DNA of 13,493 nt from JBGTBQ01 sp041749275 (GTDB lineage Bacteria; Acidobacteriota; Blastocatellia; Pyrinomonadales; Pyrinomonadaceae), in the NCBI GenBank assembly GCA_041749275.1, contig JBGTBQ010000142.1:1-13493 (forward strand), given 5' to 3'. Shown piece after piece: positions 5,653 through 13,278 of this stretch. The translations under genes and the position numbers were made by a program. The notes under the pieces were generated by a model that ran no database searches, was not told where the DNA came from, and saw nothing but the letters and a program-made list of their open reading frames with translations. Position 1 is the stretch's first letter. Each line of letters begins with the position of its first letter.

Positions 5653-8130
5653 ATGCATTCGCGCGCTCTGGCACGTTCGCTTTCGTTTCTATTTCTCTCT
5701 CTCGGCATCTTTATCGGCGCTTCAAGCTTACAGGCACAGACGACGCGCCCCACACTCTCGGGGCGCGTCTTCGACCAGCACGATGCCGTCGTGAATGGCG
5801 CGCGCGTCACGCTGCGGCAGTCGCGCACGGAGGTCGTCTTGACGGCGATGACGGACGCGCGCGGCGTCTTCGTCTTCGACGAACTCGCGCCGGGCAACTA
5901 CAGCGTGAGCGCGGCGGGCGCGGGCTTTACGGCGGCGACCGAGACACTCGCGCTCGTCTCCGGCGAGCGGCGCGAGATTAACCTCGTGCTCCGCGCCGCT
6001 TCCCTCGCCGAAGAGGTCGTCGTCTCTTCGTCTTACATTGCGGGCACGCCCGAAGTGGTCGAGCGCATCCCCGGTGCGGTGACGGTGCTCGACCGGAAGC
6101 TGTTGGAAGACAGTCGCGTCTTTACCGCGAGCGAGGCTCTCCGCAAGGCGTCGGGTATCAACGTCCGCGATGAGGAGGGCTTCGGTCTTCGGCCCAACAT
6201 CGGCATCCGTGGTCTCAACCCGACGCGCTCGACGAAGGTGCTGCTTCTGGAAGATGGCATCCCTTTCACCTACGCGCCCTACGGCGACAACGCCTCTTAC
6301 TATCACCCGCCTATTGACCGCTTCGAGACAATCGAAATCTTAAAAGGCTCCGGCCAGATTCTTTTCGGACCGCAGACCGTAGGCGGCGTCATCAATTACG
6401 TCACGCGCAACCCGCCCGTGAAGCGGCAGGGATCGCTCACGCTCGTCGGCGGCAACCGCGACTACTTCAATGGACATCTCGACTATGGCGGCACGTGGGG
6501 CAACACGGGCCTCCTCTTCGACTACACACGCAAGCAGGGCGAGGGCGCGCGCGCCAACATTCGTTCGGGACTCAACGACTTCAACTTCAAATCGGTCTCG
6601 ACCTTCGGCACGCGCCAGGCGCTCACCTTCAAGTTCAACTACTACGGCGAAGACTCGAACATCACCTACTCCGGTCTGCGTGAAGACGAGTTTCGCGCAG
6701 ACCCGCGCGCGAACATCTTCCGCAACGATTATTTTTACGGCGACCGCTTCGGCGCCTCCGTGACGCATTCTTTCGTCTTCAACCAGCACGCAGTGTTGAC
6801 GACCAATCTCTACGGCTCTTCCTTCAAACGCCACTGGTGGCGCCAGTCCTCGAACTCGAACGAGCGACCGAACCGCCTCCGCACGCTCGCGGGCGGCGAC
6901 CCGGATTGCGACGGCCTCGAAGACCTCAACACGACCTGCGGCAATCAGGGACGCCTGCGCCGGTATTACTTCGTCGGCGTCGAGCCGCGGCTGCACGTCA
7001 CGCACAAGCTATTCGGCGTCCGCGGCGAGGCGGACTTCGGCCTGCGCGCGCACTTCGAGACGCAGCGGCGGCGGCAGGAGAACGGCGACCTGCCGACTTC
7101 GCGCAGCGGCCTCCTTGTCGAGAACAACGTGCGGCGCAATCAGGCTTACTCTGGCTTCGCGCAGAACCGTTTTCACTTCGGCGACTGGGCAGTGACGCCC
7201 GGCATCCGCTTTGAACATATCGAATACCAACGCACGAACCGTCTGGCGAACAACGGCGCGGGCGTGACCGGCAGGACGGATTTAACACAGGTCATCCCCG
7301 GCCTCGGCGTCTCTTACAGCCCCGCGCCGCGCTGGACCATCTTCGCGGGCGTGCATCGCGGCTTCGCGCCGCCGCGCACGGAGGATGTCATCAACAACAC
7401 GACGGGCGGCGTCATCGAACTCGAACCGGAGTTGAGCTGGAACTACGAACTCGGCGCACGCACGACGCCTGTAGATGGACTGAACCTCGAAGCGACTTTT
7501 TTCCGGCTCGACTACGAGAATCAGATCGTCCCGGCGAGTTTGGCGGGCGGCATCGGCGCGACGCTCACGAACGGCGGCGCGACGCTCCATCAAGGCTACG
7601 AGTTCACGGGCCGCGTGGACAGCGGCGCGCTCCTCAAGTCGCGGCACAACTTCTATCTACGCGCCGCCTACACCTTTCTGCCGGTCGCGCGCTTTGAAGG
7701 CACGCGTTTCAGCAGCATCACGATACCGGGCACGCCGCCCGCCGACATCAACGGCAACCGTCTGCCCTACGCTCCCAGACAACTCTTGAACGCGACCGCC
7801 GGCTACACGCACCCGTCCGGCTTTGACGCGCTCGTCGAAGCCGTCTACGTCGGCGGACAGTTCGCGGACGACCGCAACTTTATCGAAGTGCCGCTCTTCG
7901 TCGGCGGCGTCGCGACGCCCGCGAGTCTTCGCACAAGCGGGCAGCTCGGCCTCATCCCAAGCAGCACGGTCTGGAACGCGACCGCCAGCTATACGGTCGA
8001 GCGCCTTCACACGACCTTCTTCGTCACCGGCAAGAACATTTTCGACCGGCTCTACATCGCCGACCGCACGCGCGGCATCCTGCCGGGCACACCGCGCCTC
8101 GTGCAGGGCGGGATGAAGCTGAGGTTTTAA
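5653..8130 (+). CDS. FecA-like TonB-dependent outer-membrane receptor
   Basis: An 825-residue outer-membrane transporter, most like ferric-dicitrate-type (FecA) receptors. Residues 1-29 are a signal peptide ending LQAQ. Residues about 33-112 form a carboxypeptidase-regulatory-like beta-sandwich (LSGRVFDQHDAVVNGARV, GVFVFDELAPGNYSV). EEVVVSS resembles a TonB box. The plug (about 130-245) contains IPGAVTVLDRKLL, GLRPNIGIRGLNPTRS, LLLEDGIPFTYAPYGD, SYYHPPIDRFETIEILKG and GPQTVGGVINY. The 22-strand-type barrel follows and ends with the typical C-terminal Phe (GGMKLRF). An unusual loop near residues 416-429 reads DPDCDGLEDLNTTC. The ATG at 5653 follows GAAAGGG by 7 nt and is preferred over the TTG two codons earlier. 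Substrate import would need TonB-ExbBD, not present here. A promoter and Fur-like palindrome lie upstream. Receptor identity is firm; iron citrate as substrate is only suggested. Confidence 0.92.
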   Translation: MHSRALARSLSFLFLSLGIFIGASSLQAQTTRPTLSGRVFDQHDAVVNGARVTLRQSRTEVVLTAMTDARGVFVFDELAPGNYSVSAAGAGFTAATETLALVSGERREINLVLRAASLAEEVVVSSSYIAGTPEVVERIPGAVTVLDRKLLEDSRVFTASEALRKASGINVRDEEGFGLRPNIGIRGLNPTRSTKVLLLEDGIPFTYAPYGDNASYYHPPIDRFETIEILKGSGQILFGPQTVGGVINYVTRNPPVKRQGSLTLVGGNRDYFNGHLDYGGTWGNTGLLFDYTRKQGEGARANIRSGLNDFNFKSVSTFGTRQALTFKFNYYGEDSNITYSGLREDEFRADPRANIFRNDYFYGDRFGASVTHSFVFNQHAVLTTNLYGSSFKRHWWRQSSNSNERPNRLRTLAGGDPDCDGLEDLNTTCGNQGRLRRYYFVGVEPRLHVTHKLFGVRGEADFGLRAHFETQRRRQENGDLPTSRSGLLVENNVRRNQAYSGFAQNRFHFGDWAVTPGIRFEHIEYQRTNRLANNGAGVTGRTDLTQVIPGLGVSYSPAPRWTIFAGVHRGFAPPRTEDVINNTTGGVIELEPELSWNYELGARTTPVDGLNLEATFFRLDYENQIVPASLAGGIGATLTNGGATLHQGYEFTGRVDSGALLKSRHNFYLRAAYTFLPVARFEGTRFSSITIPGTPPADINGNRLPYAPRQLLNATAGYTHPSGFDALVEAVYVGGQFADDRNFIEVPLFVGGVATPASLRTSGQLGLIPSSTVWNATASYTVERLHTTFFVTGKNIFDRLYIADRTRGILPGTPRLVQGGMKLRF

Positions 8131-8151
8131 CTCGCAAGTTTTGACAGCGAA

Positions 8152-8181
8152 GGGCCGCGAACGCGCCAACGTCCGCGGCCC
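8152..8181 (+). terminator. GC-rich hairpin after the receptor gene
   Basis: GGGCCGCG and CGCGGCCC form an 8-bp perfect stem around a 14-nt loop, 21 nt after the receptor stop codon. No T-run follows, so it may be a factor-assisted terminator or a 3'-end stabiliser. Confidence 0.4.
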
Positions 8182-8228
8182 CATCAAACACAACCGTTCC
8201 GGCTCCGCCCTTTGTAAAACGTCACCGC

Positions 8229-8262
8229 AAGGTGTGTCGCGGCGCACATCGTAGCACACCTT
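8229..8262. repeat. Inverted repeat AAGGTGTG/CACACCTT before the fusion gene
   Basis: Perfect 8-bp arms (8229-8236 and 8255-8262) are separated by 18 bp, 52 bp before the next start codon. It could be an operator dyad or an RNA hairpin. No known family was recognised. Confidence 0.4.
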
Positions 8263-8304
8263 TCAATCGCTTCGGCAGACCCTACGGACCGAAGACAAAA
8301 CATT

Positions 8305-8309
8305 GGAGG
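8305..8309 (+). promoter_or_regulatory. Shine-Dalgarno that sets the start of the fusion gene
   Basis: GGAGG lies 5 nt before the ATG at 8315. It shows that the in-frame TTG at 8303, which precedes it, is not the start. Confidence 0.7.
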
Positions 8310-8314
8310 CCACG

Positions 8315-9601
8315 ATGTCAGCTCTTTTCAACTCACGACGTTCCAACCCTCTTCTCCTCTCCGCCGCAATTTTCCCGCCGACGCCGCTCAACACGCGCGG
8401 GCTGCTATTGTTGCTGTTGCTGCTGGCGTCATTCTCGCCGCAACTCCGCGCGCAGACCGCGTCCGGCTCGTTGCGGGGCGTAGTCGCGGATCAGACCGGC
8501 GCGGTCGTCGCCGGCGCGCGTGTCTCCGTGCGGCGCGCGGCATCCGTGCCGGTGCGCGAGACAACATCCGATGAGCGGGGAAACTTCGTCATCGGCGAGT
8601 TGCCCTCCGGGACTTACACGCTCGTCGTGGAAAGGCAGGGTTTTCGCCCCTCGGAGCAGACGGTCTCGGTTGGCGCAGTCGCGCAAAGTCTGCTTCTGAC
8701 TTTAGCCCCCGCGCCGGTCAGTGAAAGCGTGACCGTCAGCGAAGCGGACGCGGCGGTTGAGACGACGTTGCGCTTACCGACGACGCCGCGCGAGACGCCG
8801 CGCAGTCTGACCGTCATCGGCTCGGAGCGCATCCGCGAGCAGAGCTTTCGTCAAGTCCCGGACGTGCTCGCCTACGCCAATATGACGACCAACAGTTTCC
8901 GCACGGGCGGCTACCATTTCTATTCGCGCGGCTATCGCATGGGGCCGGACGACACGCGCGTTGATGGCTTTGCCGGCCTCAACACCGGCGGCGGCTTCGG
9001 GGCTTCGCTCTTCGTCGTCGTGCTCTCGTCGGTCGTCATCTCCTACACGTGGGCCGGCAACCTCGTCTACCGCGTCGTCGGCGAGACGCCGCCCGCGCCG
9101 CGCACGCCCCCCTCGCAGGTGCCCGGCGGACAAAGCGACCGCCCGCCGGAGCTTGCGCTCGACGGCCTCGACGCGCTCCTCTCACGCTCCGAGCAGCAGG
9201 TCGCCGGATGGCGGAGCATCAGCCTGCAACTCCCGACCAAACGGGACGCGCCCGTGACCTTCACGATTGACCGGGGCAACGGCGGCCAGCCGCAGAAGCG
9301 CGCACAGCTTACACTCGACCGCGCGACCGGCGAGGTCGTGCGCTGGGAGCCGTTCTCAAGCTACACGCCGGGACGCAGGCTCCGCTCGTATCTGCGCTTC
9401 GCGCACACGGGCGAGGTGCTCGGCCTCTTCGGGCAGACCGTCGCGGGGCTGGCCTCTCTGGGCGGCGCGGTGCTCGTCTACACGGGCCTCTCGCTCGCGT
9501 GGCGGCGGCTGCGCGCGTGGATGGAGCGACGCGCGCACACAGCGTCGAGCCTCAGCGCGCCAACCGACGCGGAGATACTTTCCGGTTCGAGCGCCGACTA
9601 A
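8315..9601 (+). CDS. Chimeric reading frame: TonB-dependent siderophore receptor N-terminus fused to PepSY-type membrane protein C-terminus
   Basis: A 428-residue frame made of parts of two proteins. Residues 1-47 are a signal peptide with a poly-Leu core. About 50-135 is a carboxypeptidase-regulatory-like domain (SLRGVVADQTGAVVAGARV, RGNFVIGELPSGTYTLVV). About 150-233 is the beginning of a siderophore-receptor plug (TPRSLTVIGSERIREQ, DVLAYANMTTNSFRTGGYHF, SRGYRMGPDDTRVDGFAGLN, GGGFGASLF). It should continue with the rest of the plug and a barrel of roughly 500-600 residues. Instead, at about nt 9011-9020 it switches to the later part of an inner-membrane PepSY-associated protein: VVVLSSVVISYTWAGNLVYR (membrane helix), a PepSY-like periplasmic segment (LQLPTKRDAPVTFTIDRG, ATGEVVRWEPFSSYTPG), and RSYLRFAHTGEVLGLFGQT with a last helix at about 368-396. 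Such receptor and PepSY genes often sit side by side, so an in-frame internal deletion, or an assembly join, is the likely origin. Function as a protein is doubtful. Confidence 0.8.
   Translation: MSALFNSRRSNPLLLSAAIFPPTPLNTRGLLLLLLLLASFSPQLRAQTASGSLRGVVADQTGAVVAGARVSVRRAASVPVRETTSDERGNFVIGELPSGTYTLVVERQGFRPSEQTVSVGAVAQSLLLTLAPAPVSESVTVSEADAAVETTLRLPTTPRETPRSLTVIGSERIREQSFRQVPDVLAYANMTTNSFRTGGYHFYSRGYRMGPDDTRVDGFAGLNTGGGFGASLFVVVLSSVVISYTWAGNLVYRVVGETPPAPRTPPSQVPGGQSDRPPELALDGLDALLSRSEQQVAGWRSISLQLPTKRDAPVTFTIDRGNGGQPQKRAQLTLDRATGEVVRWEPFSSYTPGRRLRSYLRFAHTGEVLGLFGQTVAGLASLGGAVLVYTGLSLAWRRLRAWMERRAHTASSLSAPTDAEILSGSSAD
9011..9020 (+). other. Junction of the receptor/PepSY fusion
   Basis: The reading changes from receptor (GASLF) to PepSY-protein sequence (VVVLSSVV) across TTCGTCGTCG, a short simple sequence that could serve as microhomology. 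The exact breakpoint cannot be set without the parent sequences. Confidence 0.55.
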
Positions 9602-9719
9602 AAACAGACGGCGGCGAGACATCACGGCGATCACGTTCGGAGATGCACCTTGTGATTGGCGAGATGCGTTGACACGTAGCGCGCCGCCGCGCGCGGATGC
9701 TAATCGCCGCCGCGTGAGT

Positions 9720-9725
9720 TATAAT
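9720..9725 (+). promoter_or_regulatory. Consensus -10 box for the DksA-like gene
   Basis: TATAAT lies 71 bp before the start codon of the DksA-like gene in a GC-rich gap. No good -35 hexamer is found 16-18 bp upstream; a TTGACA at 9669-9674 is too far away. It may rely on the -10 alone. Confidence 0.4.
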
Positions 9726-9796
9726 CCGCGCACTCTTTATCAGGTTCAAAGTTTGCACTGAACACTATCAACGAAACTCGGGGGTGCGAGAATTAG

Positions 9797-10177
9797 ATGG
9801 ATGAGAAGCGGCTCGATCACTATCGGAATGTCTTACTTGAAGAGTTGCGGCGGCGCAGCGAGAATGTGCGTGAGAATCAGTTGGACGCGCTGGAAATGGC
9901 CGCGGCGGACGACGGCGTGAAGGACGTGGCCGACATGTCGCTTCAGGACGTGAGTCAGGAGATCGAGTATCGTCTGAGCGAGCGCGAATCGCAGATGGTC
10001 GCCGATATTGACCAAGCCCTCCTGCGTCTTGACGAAGGCTCTTACGGCGTCTGCGCCCGCTGCGGCAACGACATCCCCGACGCGCGCCTCGACGCCCTCC
10101 CCACCGCGCGCTACGACGCGCAGTGTCAATCCCTCATCGAAGCCAACAACGGCGAAGACGAGCACGCCACGTTGTAG
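9797..10177 (+). CDS. DksA/TraR-family transcription regulator with an incomplete Cys4 zinc finger
   Basis: A 126-residue protein of the TraR/DksA family, which binds in the RNA polymerase secondary channel and modulates promoters, in some members with ppGpp. Residues 1-75 are a helical hairpin. Its tip carries D43-V-A-D46-M-S48, comparable to the D-x-x-D-x-A tip of DksA. Residues 84-112 are the C-terminal zinc-finger segment: C86-A-R-C89, 17 residues, D107-A-Q-C110. Spacing is exactly that of a C-x2-C-x17-C-x2-C finger, but the third Cys is Asp (GAC). Asp may still bind metal, or the finger may work with reduced or no zinc, as in Cys-poor DksA homologues. The ribosome site is weak (GGGGTGCGAG). 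The gene has its own -10 box and ends at a strong terminator, so it looks monocistronic. Family is sure; regulon unknown. Confidence 0.9.
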   Translation: MDEKRLDHYRNVLLEELRRRSENVRENQLDALEMAAADDGVKDVADMSLQDVSQEIEYRLSERESQMVADIDQALLRLDEGSYGVCARCGNDIPDARLDALPTARYDAQCQSLIEANNGEDEHATL

Positions 10178-10201
10178 AAGCGGCAACCGATTACCAAGTA
10201 G

Positions 10202-10242
10202 TGAAAGGGGTGGGAAGGCGGCATGGCTTCCCACCCCTTTCA
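10202..10242. terminator. Strong intrinsic terminator after the DksA-like gene
   Basis: Perfect 16-bp arms (10202-10217 and 10227-10242) enclose a 9-nt loop, GCGGCATGG. The arms start TGAAAGGGG and end CCCCTTTCA, and T-rich sequence (TTGTTTAT) follows. It lies 24 nt after the stop codon. A-rich bases on the left side could let it work from both directions. Confidence 0.85.
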
Positions 10243-10328
10243 TTGTTTATCACTCCTATCCTTTGGGCTGAGTGTTGAACTACAATCCGATTTCGCGCTT
10301 GTGTGCTCGTCGCTTCCTCTCACATGGC

Positions 10329-10334
10329 TTGACA
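10329..10334 (+). promoter_or_regulatory. Possible -35 element for the STAND ATPase gene
   Basis: A consensus TTGACA lies 92 bp before the start codon in the 184-bp gap after the terminator. The bases 17 bp downstream (GGCGAT) are not a convincing -10 box. Confidence 0.25.
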
Positions 10335-10426
10335 GTCAGCGTAGTTCAGACGGCGATTCGGCGTGCTGAGTCCGCGAACACGGGCGACGGATGTTTTTCA
10401 TCAACCCGACCGACAGGTGAAGGAGA

Positions 10427-13195
10427 ATGGAACCTCTAACCGCACTCACGATTGCAGGCACATTCGCGTGGAGCATTTTCCAGACTGCCGGCGGCGGCGT
10501 GTTGGAAGGGCAGAGCGATAAAGTTTTTTGCTCCGCCGTGCGGCAGCTCAAAGACAAATTCAGTCTGAACACGCCGGTTGAGAATCATCAACTCGTGCGA
10601 GCATTCCGGCGCTCTTGTTTGAAAGCCACGTTGCAAATCTGTTCGCGCCGCGAAGTGAGTGCGGGCGGACAGCCCACTTTGTGGGGGAGGGCCGGCAATC
10701 TTCTTCACGGCGCTACTCCGACGGGATTGATGGCGCGGGAGGAGGCGGAGTGGCTGAAAAAGGCGAAGGCTTATCTTCAAGCGCAGATTGACGAGCTGAA
10801 CAAAAATCAGACGTACCTGCCCGAACAGCCGAGCGAGAAGTATCAAACGCTCGTCAATCCGGCGGGCGTCACCTCGCGCGAGCGGGCGGACGATTTTCGC
10901 GCCGACCTGACCGGCGATGCGATTGCCGAAGTGCGCGAGGCCGTGGGCGAGCCGCCCGAATCATTCAACTTTGAAATGCAGGCCGATTGGTTCAATCTGG
11001 TGTGCAATGATTTTCAAGTCGCGCTCGATACCAACCAAGTTCTCGCCAACCGATTTCAGAATGTAATACTGGTCGAAATAGTTTCGGGCGTTGACACGCT
11101 CAAGTTCGGAATCAAAGAGATTCTGGACTTGCTGAAAGGCAGAGCCACAGGGGACGACGATCAACCGCTGGCGGTTTTCAATCTGCTGAACCTCGCAGAA
11201 AAAGTCTACGACCGCGAGGACGAGCGGACGGCGATTCTGGAGGCGCTGGGCGGGGCGGCAGCGGACGAAAGGGAAAGGTTTTTGCTGGTGACCGCGCCGA
11301 GCGGTTTCGGCAAGTCGTTTTTGTTGACGAAGGTGTTGCAGGCGGTCACGGACGGCAGGGCCATCAAAGACGAGTACCGGCGGACGGTGTGTAAAATCCT
11401 GCGCGTTGATTGTCGCGCGACAGAGAGCGTGGGCGGCATTGTCAGCGATGCGGGGAGACTCGTCGGCAAGAGCAAGGCTCTCCGTCTCAGCTACGACCTG
11501 AGCCGGGAGCAGGACGAGCCAATCGCGGAATGGCTCAACAAAAATCTGTTCCCGGCTTTGCGGCAGGAGGGGACGGCGTGGCTGTTGTTGGAAAACTTCG
11601 AGGCGTGGCTCGACGCCGAAAACGGCTATGCCGTCAGAGACGCGGGCATCCGGCAGTTTCTCAACGCGCTGTTCGACGGCAATCACAGCCTGCGCGTTCT
11701 GTTTCTGTCGCAGGACGACCCCGAACCGGAAGTGAAACGGCGTCTGAAGAAGCTGGAACGAATCAGCGAAGCGATTTATCAGGGCTTGCCCGAAGCGGAC
11801 GCGCTCGACTATCTGCGGACGGAGGGCGCGGACGTTGGCCTAGACCGGGCCGCCGAGGAATCGCTGAAAGAATTTTTGCGGCGCATACATCACATCCCGC
11901 AGGCGCTGTCGTCTTTGATCGGCTATCTGCGCTCGATTGAGGGCTATTCGTTTCAGGAGTTCATGGCGGACGAAGAACTCTGGGCCGGCTTCGACGAGTA
12001 TGAGGGCGTCGCCGACACCGGCAACAAGGGCATCCGCCGGACGAAAGCCCTGATCGCGCGGCAGATTGACAGACAGTCGGACGAGGTGAAGCGCCTGCTC
12101 TGTGCGCTGACCATTTTCGAGAAAGACGTGCCGAAGCAGGCGCTTGAGCTTTTGTTCGAGAAGAAAGCCGAGGCCGCGACCGCCATCGCCCGTCTGACCG
12201 CGCACAAACTCGCCACGGCCAAAACGGGGCTGCACGGCACGACGCGCTACGACCTGCACGCCTACTTCCGCGAACAGACGGAGAAGAACCTGCTGCCACG
12301 GTTTGAAGCGTGGCTCGCATCGAACGGCGGGGGCTATAGGGCGAAGTTGTACGAAGCGGGCCTTGCCGCCTACACGACGGCCAGATACCGGCTGGCGACC
12401 GATCTGTTTTTGTTGTCGGAAAAGCTCGCGCGCTATTTGCTGGCGACTTTGAAAGAGAGCGCGGGCGATGACGAAGCCGCAATGCAGGATGCGACGGCCT
12501 CTCTGGAAAAAACTCTCGCCTCAGCTTTAATGATGAGAGGCAATTCGCTTGATAGCTTGGGGCTGCTGCGTGAATCTCTGATAGCCCACGATGAAGCCAT
12601 CGCGCTGTTCCAACCCTTAGCCGAAAGCGGCAAAGCAGCATTCAACGACTTAGCCAAAGCTTACATGAACAAGGGCAATGCGCTTGCCAGCTTGGGGCGG
12701 TTGAGCGAGGCCATCACGCAGTACGATCAGGCGATTAAGCGACTTGAGCCGTTGGTCGCGGGCGGGCGTGTGGAGTTGGCGGATGACCTCGCCAAAGCTC
12801 GCGCTAACAAAGCGGTGGCGCTGGAACAAGAGCAAAAATGGGACGAGGCGCTGGCTTACTACCAACAGGCGATTGAGGGGTGGGAGATGTGCGTCGCGCA
12901 GTTGGGGCTGTTTCACTTGATGCCCAACCTGCTCAAGTGTTTTCGCGTCCGCGTCAACCTCTGGCTCAAACTTGAGCGTTGGGCGGAAACCGCCTCGGAT
13001 ACCCTCGCCGCGTTGTCGCTCTTTATCCCTTACTTACAGCACGAGCAGATTCCCGATGAACTCAAACAAGCCGCCGGAAGCGAGATGGGCGGCATCGTCG
13101 CCGCCCTGCGCCAACTGTCGCCCGAACAACGCGCGCAACTCTACGCCGCCGCCGGCGACGCGGCAGAGAGGTTGCGGCAGTTGGTCGAAGGATAG
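10427..13195 (+). CDS. STAND/AP-ATPase-like P-loop protein with C-terminal TPRs
   Basis: A 922-residue signalling-type ATPase. Residues 1-270 form an N-terminal region of unknown family: its first 35 residues are hydrophobic and small-residue rich (LTALTIAGTFAWSIFQTAGGG), then mostly helical. The NTPase follows. Walker A is A290-PSGFG-K296-S297; Walker B-like is WLLLE389NFE, with Glu where Asp is usual; the sensor strand is LRVLFLSQDDPE; and HHIP491QALSSLIGYL corresponds to the GxP motif of STAND proteins, leading into a winged-helix-like segment (about 530-620). Residues about 690-825 carry TPRs (AYMNKGNALASLGRLSEAI, NKAVALEQEQKWDEAL). STAND proteins are ligand-triggered switches, including bacterial antiphage and NLR-like ATPases; TPRs are often the sensing part. 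AGGTGA (10415-10420), 6 nt before the ATG, supports the start. The gene is alone between two strong hairpins and has more A/T-ending codons than the receptor gene. ATPase class is good; a defence role is inference. Confidence 0.8.
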   Translation: MEPLTALTIAGTFAWSIFQTAGGGVLEGQSDKVFCSAVRQLKDKFSLNTPVENHQLVRAFRRSCLKATLQICSRREVSAGGQPTLWGRAGNLLHGATPTGLMAREEAEWLKKAKAYLQAQIDELNKNQTYLPEQPSEKYQTLVNPAGVTSRERADDFRADLTGDAIAEVREAVGEPPESFNFEMQADWFNLVCNDFQVALDTNQVLANRFQNVILVEIVSGVDTLKFGIKEILDLLKGRATGDDDQPLAVFNLLNLAEKVYDREDERTAILEALGGAAADERERFLLVTAPSGFGKSFLLTKVLQAVTDGRAIKDEYRRTVCKILRVDCRATESVGGIVSDAGRLVGKSKALRLSYDLSREQDEPIAEWLNKNLFPALRQEGTAWLLLENFEAWLDAENGYAVRDAGIRQFLNALFDGNHSLRVLFLSQDDPEPEVKRRLKKLERISEAIYQGLPEADALDYLRTEGADVGLDRAAEESLKEFLRRIHHIPQALSSLIGYLRSIEGYSFQEFMADEELWAGFDEYEGVADTGNKGIRRTKALIARQIDRQSDEVKRLLCALTIFEKDVPKQALELLFEKKAEAATAIARLTAHKLATAKTGLHGTTRYDLHAYFREQTEKNLLPRFEAWLASNGGGYRAKLYEAGLAAYTTARYRLATDLFLLSEKLARYLLATLKESAGDDEAAMQDATASLEKTLASALMMRGNSLDSLGLLRESLIAHDEAIALFQPLAESGKAAFNDLAKAYMNKGNALASLGRLSEAITQYDQAIKRLEPLVAGGRVELADDLAKARANKAVALEQEQKWDEALAYYQQAIEGWEMCVAQLGLFHLMPNLLKCFRVRVNLWLKLERWAETASDTLAALSLFIPYLQHEQIPDELKQAAGSEMGGIVAALRQLSPEQRAQLYAAAGDAAERLRQLVEG

Positions 13196-13196
13196 A

Positions 13197-13278
13197 AAAA
13201 GCCGTGAACCGTAAACCGTAAACCGTGACAAGAAAAAGCCTGTTCTTTACTTGTCACGGTTTACGGTTCACGGCTTTT
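13197..13278. repeat. 29-bp inverted repeat with a 7-bp tandem-repeat bulge; likely bidirectional terminator
   Basis: The left arm (13197-13232) and right arm (13250-13278) are complementary over 29 bp. Their outer ends read AAAAGCCGTGAACC and GGTTCACGGCTTTT, and their inner ends GTGACAAG and CTTGTCAC. The left arm has one extra 7-bp unit: AACCGTA, AACCGTA, AACCGTG in tandem, against two units on the right. The loop is 17 nt and repeats AAAAAGCC. It begins 2 bp after the STAND stop codon and overlaps the xerC-like stop codon. A/T ends fit termination in both directions. Confidence 0.8.

Noticed and set aside
13197..13278. A CRISPR array or insertion-sequence terminal repeat
   Set aside because: The tandem units are only 7 bp without spacers, there is no transposase, and both arms lie together between two convergent genes, which fits a terminator hairpin.
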